From Salinibacillus xinjiangensis (lineage in GTDB: Bacteria > Bacillota > Bacilli > Bacillales > Alkalibacillaceae), in NCBI RefSeq assembly GCF_009649735.1, contig NZ_WJNH01000002.1:124001-188000 (forward strand): a stretch of DNA of 64,000 bases, given 5' to 3'. The position numbers and the translations under genes were made by a program. The notes under the pieces were generated by a model. That model made no database searches. It was not told the origin of the DNA and saw nothing but the letters and a program-made list of their open reading frames with translations. This document shows, piece after piece, positions 20,391-29,296 of this stretch (its first letter is position 1; each line of letters opens with the position of its first letter).

Positions 20391-21776
20391 TTAATAAAGG
20401 GATGATACGACTATCTCATGGTTGTGGTATGTGACCTTCACATGCTGATGTTGATTTAAAATATGTCGTTGATACCTGCCACACACAACTTCTGTATTCG
20501 GGTATATTATACCATTAACAGTTAATTGTGACAGGGAAAGGTCTGCAACTTTTTCTTGAAAGCTCTGATACTCACACTGCGCCTCTTTATACTCAGTGAT
20601 AACCCGCTGAATAGAATTCTTTTGTTTCCTTAACATAGAAGCTTCCTGTGAAGTAAGCTTGCCCCGTTTATTTTCAACTTCATGAAGTTTGTCACCGAGT
20701 AGCTTTAATTTTTGCATCGAACTAGAAAGGGTTTTAAGTTTTTCCTCTAACATGTATTTTTTAAGAACAGATTTCTTGTTTTCTCCTAAGAAAACACTGG
20801 TTTTTGTATTTAATCGATTTCCAACGTCCTTAGCGTAAACTGATATCCCAGCTGAAACATTCCCCCCAATTATATTTCCCTTCTGACAGAAAATATGGTC
20901 TCTAGCCATGCAATCACTATGAAGAATTGATTCCTCAACAAAAAGATCTCTACCTGTTTCAATGATTCCTTGATTAATATATTTTACGTGAACATCTAAT
21001 CCAGCTACAAATTTCCCTTTATGCATGGCAGATATACCAGCCCCAATAAAGACTGAACCACCTGCTTGTATGGTAGCGCCTTCCACTAGACCTGTAATGG
21101 TAATATCCCCTTTTGCTTTAAGAGAAAACCCTGTTGGAACATCTCCATGTACGACAATAGAGCCATTAAAATCAACATTCCCTACCTTCATGTCGATTGT
21201 TTCACGTACCTCATACGTAGGCAATACCATGATTTCCTCCTCAAATAAGGAGACTTGTCCATCGGTAGTGGATATAACTGTATGATCATCTAGAAAGGCA
21301 GTATTTTTACCTAGCTTTAATTTTGCACTTTTCCCTTGATAGGGAGCGACGTTCCTTCCGAATACATCGATTCCCTCTTCTCCTTCGGTTGGAGGATAAA
21401 TTGTTACGAGTGTGTCCCCACTTTCAACAATTGGGATTTTCATGACATCTCGAAAGTCTAACCCTTCCCTTTCCTCTACCGTCAATTGAGGATGCAAATT
21501 CACCTCAAAGGTTAGCCATCCGTCCTTTCCATCTATTGAAGGAAGGCCGCGGGCAACTAAATAAGGTTTATTGATGTCGTTTGTTGATGCAAGGAGACTA
21601 TCAATGTTATGTTCGATGATTCCATAAGTAATATTGGACTGGTTCAAAAAACGGATAATTTCATTGCTAGTACAACTAGAGGTATTCTGCTCTGTTTTCC
21701 GCGACAAATAAACCTCCATACGGTCTGAGGTTATATTCATTTCAAAAAGATCTGTTAGAGAATGCACTTTTGTCAT
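20391..21776 (-). CDS. fapA: FapA family protein (DUF342, polymer-forming beta-helix type)
   Basis: 461 residues with a FapA/DUF342 domain: an N-terminal alpha/beta part, then right-handed beta-helix-like repeats (GSIVVHGDVPTGFSLKAKGD, ITITGLVEGATIQAGGSVFI, and GNIIGGNVSAGISVYAKDVG), then a coiled coil at about residues 320-410. FapA of Vibrio helps place the polar flagellum and interacts with membrane regulators; the role in Bacilli is not established. The ATG at 21776 lies 8 nt after TTTTGGAGG. In B. subtilis, swrB follows sigD directly; here fapA and a 104-residue gene are inserted between them. Confidence 0.85.
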   Translation of the reverse strand: MTKVHSLTDLFEMNITSDRMEVYLSRKTEQNTSSCTSNEIIRFLNQSNITYGIIEHNIDSLLASTNDINKPYLVARGLPSIDGKDGWLTFEVNLHPQLTVEEREGLDFRDVMKIPIVESGDTLVTIYPPTEGEEGIDVFGRNVAPYQGKSAKLKLGKNTAFLDDHTVISTTDGQVSLFEEEIMVLPTYEVRETIDMKVGNVDFNGSIVVHGDVPTGFSLKAKGDITITGLVEGATIQAGGSVFIGAGISAMHKGKFVAGLDVHVKYINQGIIETGRDLFVEESILHSDCMARDHIFCQKGNIIGGNVSAGISVYAKDVGNRLNTKTSVFLGENKKSVLKKYMLEEKLKTLSSSMQKLKLLGDKLHEVENKRGKLTSQEASMLRKQKNSIQRVITEYKEAQCEYQSFQEKVADLSLSQLTVNGIIYPNTEVVCGRYQRHILNQHQHVKVTYHNHEIVVSSLY

Positions 21777-21798
21777 GTAGTCAGCCTCCAAAACAGAT

Positions 21799-22572
21799 TT
21801 ATTTGTCTTCTATACTGGTTAAAATGTTTCGTAATTTAAAAATTGCACGACTATGAATTTGAGAGATTCTTGAGGTTGACAATTCTAATACTTCCCCAAT
21901 TTCTGTTAGTGTTAATTCCTCATGATAAAAAAGGCTAACTACCATTTGTTCTTTTTCATTAAGCCCTTGAATTGCTTCTGCCAGTTCATTCACCTTTTCA
22001 TTATCAACCAGCTGCTTCTCAGGTATAATCGCATTTTCATCAGGGACTAGGTAGCCAATACCCTCTCTTCCCTGATCATCACCTTCAAAGGCTTTATCTT
22101 CAATTGATAACGTATTTGCAAATAGCGTGTCCTTAATAGTTCGAACTACTTCATCACTGGAAATATCCATTTCGCCCGCAATTTCTTCAGCAGAGGGTTT
22201 ACGTCCAATCGATTGTTCAAGCTGTTCCGCTACTCCTTCAATCTGTTTAGCTTTGTCTCGAACAGATCGAGGCAGCCAATCTTCCTTTCGTAAACCATCC
22301 ATAATCGCTCCCCTTATGCGGAATGATGCATAGGTATCGAACTTTAAGTCTCGATCGTAATCGAATTTATTAATGGCATCCATTAGCCCCATTAAACCTA
22401 AGCTTTTCACTTCTTCCCTACTAACACTTTTCGGCAGGTTTGCTGAAATCCGCTTCACATGATAATCGACTAAAGGCATATATAAGGTAACAAGTTCGTT
22501 CCCTGCATCTTGATCTTTTTTCTGTTGCCACGATGTCCATAATGATTGTAGATCTGGAGTTGCTTGTCTCAT
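21799..22572 (-). CDS. sigD: RNA polymerase sigma factor SigD (flagellar/motility sigma, FliA type)
   Basis: Directs transcription of flagellin, motor and autolysin genes late in flagellar assembly. 257 residues with sigma region 2 (LMGLMDAINKFDYDRDLKFD, TYASFRIRGAIMDGLRKEDW, PRSVRDK), region 3, and region 4 with a helix-turn-helix (LTLTEIGEVLELSTSRISQI). This is the FliA/WhiG group. It is preceded by cheD and followed by fapA; as in B. subtilis it lies near the 3' end of the fla/che operon, where its dose depends on full-length transcription. Confidence 0.97.
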   Translation of the reverse strand: MRQATPDLQSLWTSWQQKKDQDAGNELVTLYMPLVDYHVKRISANLPKSVSREEVKSLGLMGLMDAINKFDYDRDLKFDTYASFRIRGAIMDGLRKEDWLPRSVRDKAKQIEGVAEQLEQSIGRKPSAEEIAGEMDISSDEVVRTIKDTLFANTLSIEDKAFEGDDQGREGIGYLVPDENAIIPEKQLVDNEKVNELAEAIQGLNEKEQMVVSLFYHEELTLTEIGEVLELSTSRISQIHSRAIFKLRNILTSIEDK

Positions 22573-22601
22573 CCTTCTTCCTCCTTTAGACGGTTTATCT
22601 G

Positions 22602-23105
22602 TTAGATTTCCTTTGTCCCATGATTCACAGTGCGTACACTAAGCATGCTTGTTTCTGGATTAAATTCAACCGTCCTTCCACTTGCACCCCCAACATCAGC
22701 ACTTACAATGGGTATGTTATATTTCAATAACTCTTGCTTTACGGCCGCAACATTTCGAGGACCTATTCGCATCGATTCCTTTGTACCACTTGTCATTTGG
22801 AACATCTGTGCTCCACCCGCAATCTTGGCCTTAAGTGGAGAATACCTTCTAACTCCATGTGACTGTAATAGGGTCATCATTTCCTCAATAGCGGTATTGG
22901 CATATTTGGCTTTATTGAGTCCTTCTCCCCTAAATGTTGTAGAATCCGGGAGCATTATATGCGCTAAAGCCGCTATTTTTAAATGCACATTAAATATAAC
23001 CACACCTACACATGATCCCAAACCTGACGTCCGAATTCGATTCGGTGCCTGAACTATTCCCAAATCAGCTATTCCAACTTTGACAATTTCAAAGGTTTCA
23101 CTCAT
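22602..23105 (-). CDS. cheD: Chemoreceptor glutamine deamidase CheD
   Basis: Deamidates Gln residues in methyl-accepting chemotaxis proteins and, with CheC, forms the adaptation circuit of Bacillus. 167 residues with the conserved catalytic Cys in SGLGSCVGVVIF and His in ALAHIMLPDS, plus KIAGGAQMF and IGPRNVAAVK. ATG at 23105 overlaps the cheC stop, with TTTGGAG about 9 nt upstream inside cheC. Confidence 0.95.
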   Translation of the reverse strand: MSETFEIVKVGIADLGIVQAPNRIRTSGLGSCVGVVIFNVHLKIAALAHIMLPDSTTFRGEGLNKAKYANTAIEEMMTLLQSHGVRRYSPLKAKIAGGAQMFQMTSGTKESMRIGPRNVAAVKQELLKYNIPIVSADVGGASGRTVEFNPETSMLSVRTVNHGTKEI

Positions 23106-23736
23106 GATGAGAAACTCCAAAGGATTTAAATATCACTTCAAACGATTCGGGATGAGGAAGCAAAAAGAAATGCCCTTTAATCTCCTCATCATTATGGTCC
23201 TCATCTGTTAGAATCGTATCAATAAAAATAGCGTGATCTGTCACCTGTGATAATTCGATTAAGCCAACTGTAAGGATTGCCCCTACCATATCAACAGAAC
23301 AAGATGGTACGGTAGGTTGTACATTCAGGTTAGTGAAGTCTGATAATGCGCTTAGATATGAACCAGCTAAAATATTACCTAATTCTTCATAAGCAGATAT
23401 CGCTAAGTTCGAATAGGGCGGATTGTGAAAATTAAATTGCTCATTTCCTGTCATTTTTCGAATTAGAACCGAAGCTTCATCAGGTGTCAAAACAAAAAAC
23501 ATACTACCAGAGGCATTACCTTCGAATCGGACGAAAATGGAGGCAATCTCCTGTTCTGGTCCCCCTAACACATCCATCATTTCATCAAAGGAGACCACTT
23601 TTACTTCAGGAACTTTCATATTTACGGTTCGATTTAAAATTTTGGACAGTGAAGTAGCAGCATTCCCCGCTCCTATATTTCCGATTTCCTTTAAAAGGTC
23701 TAATTGAAATGGAGATAATGAAAAGGTATCTTTCAT
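23098..23736 (-). CDS. cheC: CheY-P phosphatase CheC
   Basis: Dephosphorylates CheY-P; activity is raised by binding CheD. 212 residues with both pseudo-repeated active sites: LLKEIGNIGAGNAATSLSK near the N-terminus and AYEELGNILAGSYLSALSD in the middle, each with the E-x2-N pattern. It lies between cheW and cheD and overlaps cheD by 8 nt, so the two products can be made together. Confidence 0.96.
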   Translation of the reverse strand: MKDTFSLSPFQLDLLKEIGNIGAGNAATSLSKILNRTVNMKVPEVKVVSFDEMMDVLGGPEQEIASIFVRFEGNASGSMFFVLTPDEASVLIRKMTGNEQFNFHNPPYSNLAISAYEELGNILAGSYLSALSDFTNLNVQPTVPSCSVDMVGAILTVGLIELSQVTDHAIFIDTILTDEDHNDEEIKGHFFLLPHPESFEVIFKSFGVSHHE

Positions 23737-23741
23737 GATTT

Positions 23742-24209
23742 TTAACCCTCTACTTTTTCGATTTCGGTTAGTTCGTCCTTGGAAAGAACTTTATCAATAT
23801 GTAGAAGAATTAACAATCTCTTATCTAATTTTGCCACACCTCTTATATAGTCTACGTGGATAGAACCAATAACCTCTGGAGGTGGTTCTATTGCGTCCAC
23901 AGGAATATCTATTACATCATTGGCACTATCCACTACCATTCCTACTGTCATATCTTCAATGTGAGTCACAATAATTCTTGTTTGGTCATTATATTCGGAT
24001 TTGTCCAAGTCAAACCGTTCTCGTAAATCAATAATAGGTGTAATGATTCCTCGTAAATTAATAACTCCTTTTACGAAATCAGGTGTACCGGGCACACGTG
24101 TTACTTGCTCCATTCTTTCGATTGAACCAATAAATTCTACCGGAATCCCATATTCCTCATTGTTGAGCTGAAATACGATTACCTTTACGTCTTGGTTTTC
24201 ATTTCCCAT
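23742..24209 (-). CDS. cheW: Chemotaxis coupling protein CheW
   Basis: Links receptors to the CheA kinase. 155 residues, a single CheW SH3-like domain: VIVFQLNNEEYGIPVEFIGS, TRVPGTPDFVKGVINLRG and PIIDLRERF are diagnostic. ATG is preceded by GGGAGGAATAC. It lies between cheA and cheC. Confidence 0.97.
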   Translation of the reverse strand: MGNENQDVKVIVFQLNNEEYGIPVEFIGSIERMEQVTRVPGTPDFVKGVINLRGIITPIIDLRERFDLDKSEYNDQTRIIVTHIEDMTVGMVVDSANDVIDIPVDAIEPPPEVIGSIHVDYIRGVAKLDKRLLILLHIDKVLSKDELTEIEKVEG

Positions 24210-24221
24210 TTGTATTCCTCC

Positions 24222-26246
24222 CTATTTAATTAAAGCATTACTATCTATGATTAGGGCCACTTCACCATTCCCTAAAATAGATGCCCCAGATATAGCAAAT
24301 ACATTGGTTAAATATTTTCCAAGTGATTTTAAGACAATCTCTTGCTGTCCGATAAAAGAATCTACAATTATTCCTGAAAGCTTATTCCCTTTTCTTACAA
24401 TAATGACGGAGTATAATTCATCGTCCTGCTCGTCGAGAGAATATTCAAATAGTCTTCTTATATCAACGAGAGGAACTACTTTGCCTCTAAAATCAATAAC
24501 CTCTTTATTGTGTGCACGAAGCACATCCTCCTTTTTCACAATCGCAGTCTCTATGATGGATGAAAGTGGTATGGCGAATGTATCCTCTTGTATTTTGATT
24601 AGCAATGCTGAAATAATAGATAGAGTAAGCGGAAGTTGAATCGAGAACAGTGAGCCCTTTCCTTCAGTTGACCCAACGGTAATATTCCCGCCTAAGGATT
24701 CAATTTTATTCTTAACCACATCAAGACCTACTCCACGACCTGAAATATCCGAGATTTGTTCCGCTGTAGAAAAACCACTAGCAAGAATTAACTCGTTTAT
24801 TTGGTGCTCTTCCAGGTTTTCCGCTTGTTCGTTCGTAATAATGCCATTTGATAATGCCTTTTTTAACACTTTTTGTTTTTGAATGCCTTTTCCATCATCC
24901 TCAATTTCTACAAAAACATGATTTCCGCTGTGGTAGGCTTTTAACAATAGTGTACCCGTTTCAGGCTTCCCTTGTTCCATACGTTCCTCTGGTGTTTCTA
25001 TCCCATGGTCAAGCGCGTTTCGAATGAGATGAACCAGTGGGTCCCCAATTTCATCAATCACGGTTCGATCAAGCTCTGTTTCCGCTCCCTCAATGACCAA
25101 ATCTACTTTTTTCCCTAAGTCCCTTGTCAGCTTACGAACCATTCTTGGGAAACGATTAAACACCTGAGCAATGGAAACCATCCTCATGTTCAAGATAATA
25201 TTTTGTAAATCACCAGATACTCTTGACATACGCTCCACGGTTTCTTTTAGCTCAGCATGATCTGACTCATAAGAGATTTGTTCTAATCTTCCTTTATCAA
25301 TGACCAACTCCTCGAATAAATTCATTAGATCATCTAGACGATCAATGTTTACCCGAATGGTTTTGTTTACAGCCTGATTTCCTGGCTGGCTTTGATCAGT
25401 TTGAGCCTTGCTTTGAGGTTGATCTTTTTGCTCACTATTCACCATGTTATTTGGTTTTTCTTGTTTTTGATTCTTATTTTCGGATAAAGTGTAGCTTTCA
25501 ACATGAACAGCCTCAACCTCTGATACCTTTAATATCCTCTTCTCAATTGATGTAGCCTCTTCCTTAGAAACGAACAAAACATAAAAATCAAAATCAAAGT
25601 TTTCAGACTCCAAATCCTCAACACTAGGATTAGACTTCATCACTTCACCTATTTGTTCAAGTACCTCAAATACCATATATACTCGCGCAGCTTTTAATAA
25701 ACAATCCTTACGTAATGAAACATGTATTTGATATTGGAAAAAATCCTGTTCTACTGATTCCTGAAGGACGGTAATTTCAAATTCATTTAATTCCCCAAAG
25801 GGAGAGCCGGTTTTATTTTCTTGTACTTGATTACTAGTTGACAGTGATGAATCTGATTCTAATGATTCGCCAGCTTCAATCCTTTTCAACTCACTTACAA
25901 TGGCCTGTACATCCTTTTTGCCATCTCCACCTTCTGCAATCGAAAGCGTCATCTCCTCTAGCCCTTCTACCGCTTCTAATACAACGTCCAACATATTGGA
26001 ATCAATAATGATTTCATTATTTCTCACCTTGTCTAACACATTTTCTAGCTTATGGGTTAAGTCTGCCAAATCTTCATAACCCATTGTAGCTGCCATCCCT
26101 TTTAACGTATGAGCAGAGCGAAAAATCTCATTTACTAAATCCAAATTGTTTGGGTCTTTTTCTAATAGTAGTAACTGATCGTTAATGTTCTGAATATGTT
26201 CTTTACTTTCATCAATAAACACTTCCAGATATTGATTCATATCCAT
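24222..26246 (-). CDS. cheA: Chemotaxis sensor histidine kinase CheA
   Basis: Autophosphorylates on the P1 His and passes phosphate to CheY and CheB. 674 residues: P1 domain with the phosphorylated His near residue 46 (FRSAHTLKGMAATMGY), a P2 domain, a Gln/Lys-rich linker, P3 dimerisation (around NLFEELVIDKGRLEQ), a P4 ATPase (LVHLIRNALDHGIETP, GRGVGLDVVKNKIESLGG) and a C-terminal P5 CheW-like domain (DTFAIPLSSIIETA). ATG follows AAGGGGG. It lies between cheB and cheW. Confidence 0.98.
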   Translation of the reverse strand: MDMNQYLEVFIDESKEHIQNINDQLLLLEKDPNNLDLVNEIFRSAHTLKGMAATMGYEDLADLTHKLENVLDKVRNNEIIIDSNMLDVVLEAVEGLEEMTLSIAEGGDGKKDVQAIVSELKRIEAGESLESDSSLSTSNQVQENKTGSPFGELNEFEITVLQESVEQDFFQYQIHVSLRKDCLLKAARVYMVFEVLEQIGEVMKSNPSVEDLESENFDFDFYVLFVSKEEATSIEKRILKVSEVEAVHVESYTLSENKNQKQEKPNNMVNSEQKDQPQSKAQTDQSQPGNQAVNKTIRVNIDRLDDLMNLFEELVIDKGRLEQISYESDHAELKETVERMSRVSGDLQNIILNMRMVSIAQVFNRFPRMVRKLTRDLGKKVDLVIEGAETELDRTVIDEIGDPLVHLIRNALDHGIETPEERMEQGKPETGTLLLKAYHSGNHVFVEIEDDGKGIQKQKVLKKALSNGIITNEQAENLEEHQINELILASGFSTAEQISDISGRGVGLDVVKNKIESLGGNITVGSTEGKGSLFSIQLPLTLSIISALLIKIQEDTFAIPLSSIIETAIVKKEDVLRAHNKEVIDFRGKVVPLVDIRRLFEYSLDEQDDELYSVIIVRKGNKLSGIIVDSFIGQQEIVLKSLGKYLTNVFAISGASILGNGEVALIIDSNALIK

Positions 26247-26258
26247 GATTAATCCCCC

Positions 26259-27296
26259 TTAACGTTGCATCCGTTCACAAAGCGCTTGTCCCATTTTATC
26301 GATACTTACGACATGATCAACACATTTCGTCTCAATTGCCGACTTTGGCATACCGAAAATAATAGAAGACTCTTCAGATTCCGCCATGACAATCGTATTT
26401 TGGTCTGATTGTTTTAAAGCTTTGATCCCATTTGAGCCGTCCGAACCCATCCCTGTTAAAACTAGGGCATATTTACGATAATCCGATAATTGAGCGATGG
26501 ATCTAAACAGTACATCCGCAGACGGCCTATGACCTTTTTTACTGTTCGTTTGTGTTGTATTCGCAATAAGAGAATTTCCCACTTTGTCAATACTCAAATG
26601 ATTATCTCCTGGAGCGATGTAAACGGTTCCTTTCTCTAAAACTTCTCCTTGTTCTGCCTCTTTAATGTTAATTGTTGCTATTTTGTTTAGTCGTTCAGCG
26701 AGTGACTTCGTAAATCTAGCTGGCATGTGCTGAACAACTACTATAGGTGCTGGAAAGTCTTTGGGTAAACAAGTGAATAAATGCTGTAAAGCTCTAGGAC
26801 CACCAGTAGAAACGCCAATCGCTACAATTGTCTTACGGGTGGGAAAGGCTTTAGCATGCGTAGAATCTAGTAAATCTGGATGTGAATCTCTTACTTTTGC
26901 TAATGAAGCATACTTCAACTTTGCAATCATCTCATGCTGCAATTTCATAATATCTAAAGAAATCGACCCTGAAGGCTTAGCAATAAAATCGACTGCACCG
27001 TATTGTAGTGATTGAATGGTTAAGTCTGCCCCCGCCTGAGTTAAGCTTGAAACCATGACTACGGGTAATGGGCATTCCTTCATGATGATTTGTAAAGCCT
27101 TTAATCCATCCATTACAGGCATCTCAACATCTAGTGTCACCACATCTGGAGATAGGCTCTTGATCTTGGCGATGGCATCATGACCATTACGGGCGGTTCC
27201 TATCACATTTATGCTCTGATCGCTGTTTAACAGCTCTGAAATCATTTTTCGCATAAATGCTGAGTCATCGACGACCAGTACACGGATGTTTTCCAA
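26259..27296 (-). CDS. cheB: Chemotaxis response regulator protein-glutamate methylesterase CheB
   Basis: Removes methyl groups from chemoreceptors when phosphorylated by CheA. 345 residues: N-terminal receiver domain with the phosphoacceptor Asp at 56 (VVTLDVEMPVMDG) and the Lys in FIAKPSG, a linker, and a methylesterase domain with the catalytic triad Ser163 (GVSTGGP), His190 (VVVQHMPARFT) and Asp286 (TGMGSDG). The start is TTG at 27296 after AAAGGTAG; it directly follows the flhG stop. Confidence 0.97.
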   Translation of the reverse strand: MENIRVLVVDDSAFMRKMISELLNSDQSINVIGTARNGHDAIAKIKSLSPDVVTLDVEMPVMDGLKALQIIMKECPLPVVMVSSLTQAGADLTIQSLQYGAVDFIAKPSGSISLDIMKLQHEMIAKLKYASLAKVRDSHPDLLDSTHAKAFPTRKTIVAIGVSTGGPRALQHLFTCLPKDFPAPIVVVQHMPARFTKSLAERLNKIATINIKEAEQGEVLEKGTVYIAPGDNHLSIDKVGNSLIANTTQTNSKKGHRPSADVLFRSIAQLSDYRKYALVLTGMGSDGSNGIKALKQSDQNTIVMAESEESSIIFGMPKSAIETKCVDHVVSIDKMGQALCERMQR

Positions 27297-27297
27297 G

Positions 27298-28170
27298 CTA
27301 ATCTACCTTTCTCGTAAATATCATTTTTAATCTAGTTACAAATGAATGACGTGGTAAGACACTCTGTTCATAAGGCTTTTGTTTTAAATATAAATCTATT
27401 ATTTGCAAGAGTGATTGACTAATTTGAGTATGCTTACTCTTTAACATAAAGGGTGTCTGTTCTTTAACTGCTTGGACGACGGTTCGATCATCCGGTAAAA
27501 TTCCTAATGTTTGAAAGCGTTGATTCAAAAATCTTTCCACCGCAATTTGTAATCTTTCTAATGTCTCTTCCCCATCCTTTTGATGGTTAGCCCGGTTGAC
27601 TAATACAGATATAGGCAGGTTTTTCTGTTCTGCGTAAATATGCTTCATTACCGCATAAGCATCTGTAATCGATGTTGGTTCAGTGGTCGTAATCACAAAG
27701 CATTCATGGGCAGCTAATGCAAAATGGAGATGGTGCTCATTCATTCCGGCACCCATATCAAAAATAATATAATCATAGCTCATGGAAACTGATCTTAGCT
27801 GATGAACAAAATATTCAAAGCTCTCATTATCTAACTGAAATAGCTCTGATAATCCTGACCCGGCTGCTACATAGGAAAGGGACCCATGCCCTTTTTCAAT
27901 GATTTCATCAAGGCGTAAGGACTCTTTAAACATCTGAACAATGGTTTTCTTCGGAGTCAGGCCCATCAGAACATCAATATTCCCCATTCCAAAATCAAGG
28001 TCAAACAGCAAGACCCTTTTTCCCTTTTCACTCAATCCAATTGAAAAATTCAATGCAAAGTTGGACTTCCCAACTCCACCTTTTCCGCTTAACACGGCTA
28101 TCGTTTTCGCTTCTTTTATATCCCTTTTTTTAGCAAAAATTTCTCTTAGTTTTTGTGCTTGATCATTCAT
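27298..28170 (-). CDS. flhG: Flagellar number regulator FlhG (YlxH, MinD-like ATPase)
   Basis: ParA/MinD-type ATPase that works with FlhF in setting flagellar number and pattern and supports C-ring assembly. 290 residues. An N-terminal activating helix (NDQAQKLREIFAKKR) carries the region that stimulates FlhF GTPase; the deviant Walker A is SGKGGVGKSNFALN (about residues 28-41), with DLDFGMGNIDVLMG and DMGAGM. The ATG at 28170 overlaps the end of flhF, with GGTGG upstream; the longer reading lies inside flhF and has no family similarity. Confidence 0.96.
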   Translation of the reverse strand: MNDQAQKLREIFAKKRDIKEAKTIAVLSGKGGVGKSNFALNFSIGLSEKGKRVLLFDLDFGMGNIDVLMGLTPKKTIVQMFKESLRLDEIIEKGHGSLSYVAAGSGLSELFQLDNESFEYFVHQLRSVSMSYDYIIFDMGAGMNEHHLHFALAAHECFVITTTEPTSITDAYAVMKHIYAEQKNLPISVLVNRANHQKDGEETLERLQIAVERFLNQRFQTLGILPDDRTVVQAVKEQTPFMLKSKHTQISQSLLQIIDLYLKQKPYEQSVLPRHSFVTRLKMIFTRKVD

Positions 28171-29296
28171 TTGTCCAACCACCAAGTATGAGAGATATGG
28201 CCTGTTCCTTGGTCCCTTCAATTAAATCATTGGGTACATCCTGACCATTGGATAAATAAGCAATACCCACCTTATGGGAAGTCATCATATTGAACAGGGC
28301 TCCATATTCTGATGTCTCATCGATTTTAGTAAAAATGAGTCTTTCAATTGGAAAATTAGAAAATTGCTCAAAAACTTGATTTAACTCTTTATATTTAGTC
28401 GTAATGGACAAAACAAGGTACATTTCATCTTTATTTTGAAAGGAAATCGTTTCCTTTAATTGGTTTATAAATTCGACTTGTTTATAATTTCGTCCTGCCG
28501 TATCGACTAAAATTAAGTCGAAATTTGCAAATTTTTCTTTTGCATTTATGAAATCCTTTTGGTTATAAGCGACTTCAATTGGTACATTTAAGATTTTGCC
28601 ATATGTTTTTAATTGATCAATAGCTCCAATTCGGTACGTATCGGTTGTGATTAAGGCTACCTTTTTATTCTCTTCTACAACCGCTTTTGCTGCGATTTTA
28701 GCAATTGTCGTTGTTTTGCCTACTCCAGTTGGACCAACAAAGTAAATTGTTCTAGCTTTAAAGGCATTATGACCAAATGATAAATCAGTCATTAGATTCT
28801 TCAGCTCTTCTCTTAACCAACTTAACAGCTGTTTATCATTTACCTGTTTATGATGAAGGTAGTATTTTTCAAGTAACCTTTCCGCAATAGAATTCACGAT
28901 ATTAGGTTGAACCTCTTGGTTAAGTAAATATTGATAAGCCTTGTTGATGGGAGCTGGATATACATTCGCTCCATCACCATTCGCTTGCTGATTCATGAAT
29001 GACTGCTTTAATTCTTTGATTTCCTTAATGATTTTTTCATCTGGTTCTTTTTGAACAGTCCTTGTTATTTGGTCAGTTTTTGGTTCTCTTAATTTGTGTT
29101 TTGGTGCTTTGGAGCTCTTAGGTAGGTGTGGATCTGATGCTGCAATGACCTCGATATTGTCTTTTTTAAACAGACCCAGAAACCCCTTTGTTTTCACTAC
29201 TTTGGAGTTTAAAATAACAGCGTCTGCGCCTAGCTCTTTTCGTATTTGTTTCATGGCTTCTGGCATGGTCTCTGCCTTGTATTTTTTCACCTTCAT
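28163..29296 (-). CDS. flhF: Flagellar biosynthesis SRP-type GTPase FlhF
   Basis: GTPase related to Ffh and FtsY that determines where flagella form. 377 residues: a basic N-terminal B domain (MKVKKYKAETMPEAMKQIRK), a charged linker, an N domain and a G domain with [15 protein letters not shown] (about 188-202), TTDTYRIGAIDQL, DTAGRN and a TKxD motif (FTKIDET). It follows flhA (the flhA TAA touches its ATG) and overlaps flhG. Confidence 0.96.
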   Translation of the reverse strand: MKVKKYKAETMPEAMKQIRKELGADAVILNSKVVKTKGFLGLFKKDNIEVIAASDPHLPKSSKAPKHKLREPKTDQITRTVQKEPDEKIIKEIKELKQSFMNQQANGDGANVYPAPINKAYQYLLNQEVQPNIVNSIAERLLEKYYLHHKQVNDKQLLSWLREELKNLMTDLSFGHNAFKARTIYFVGPTGVGKTTTIAKIAAKAVVEENKKVALITTDTYRIGAIDQLKTYGKILNVPIEVAYNQKDFINAKEKFANFDLILVDTAGRNYKQVEFINQLKETISFQNKDEMYLVLSITTKYKELNQVFEQFSNFPIERLIFTKIDETSEYGALFNMMTSHKVGIAYLSNGQDVPNDLIEGTKEQAISLILGGWTNE

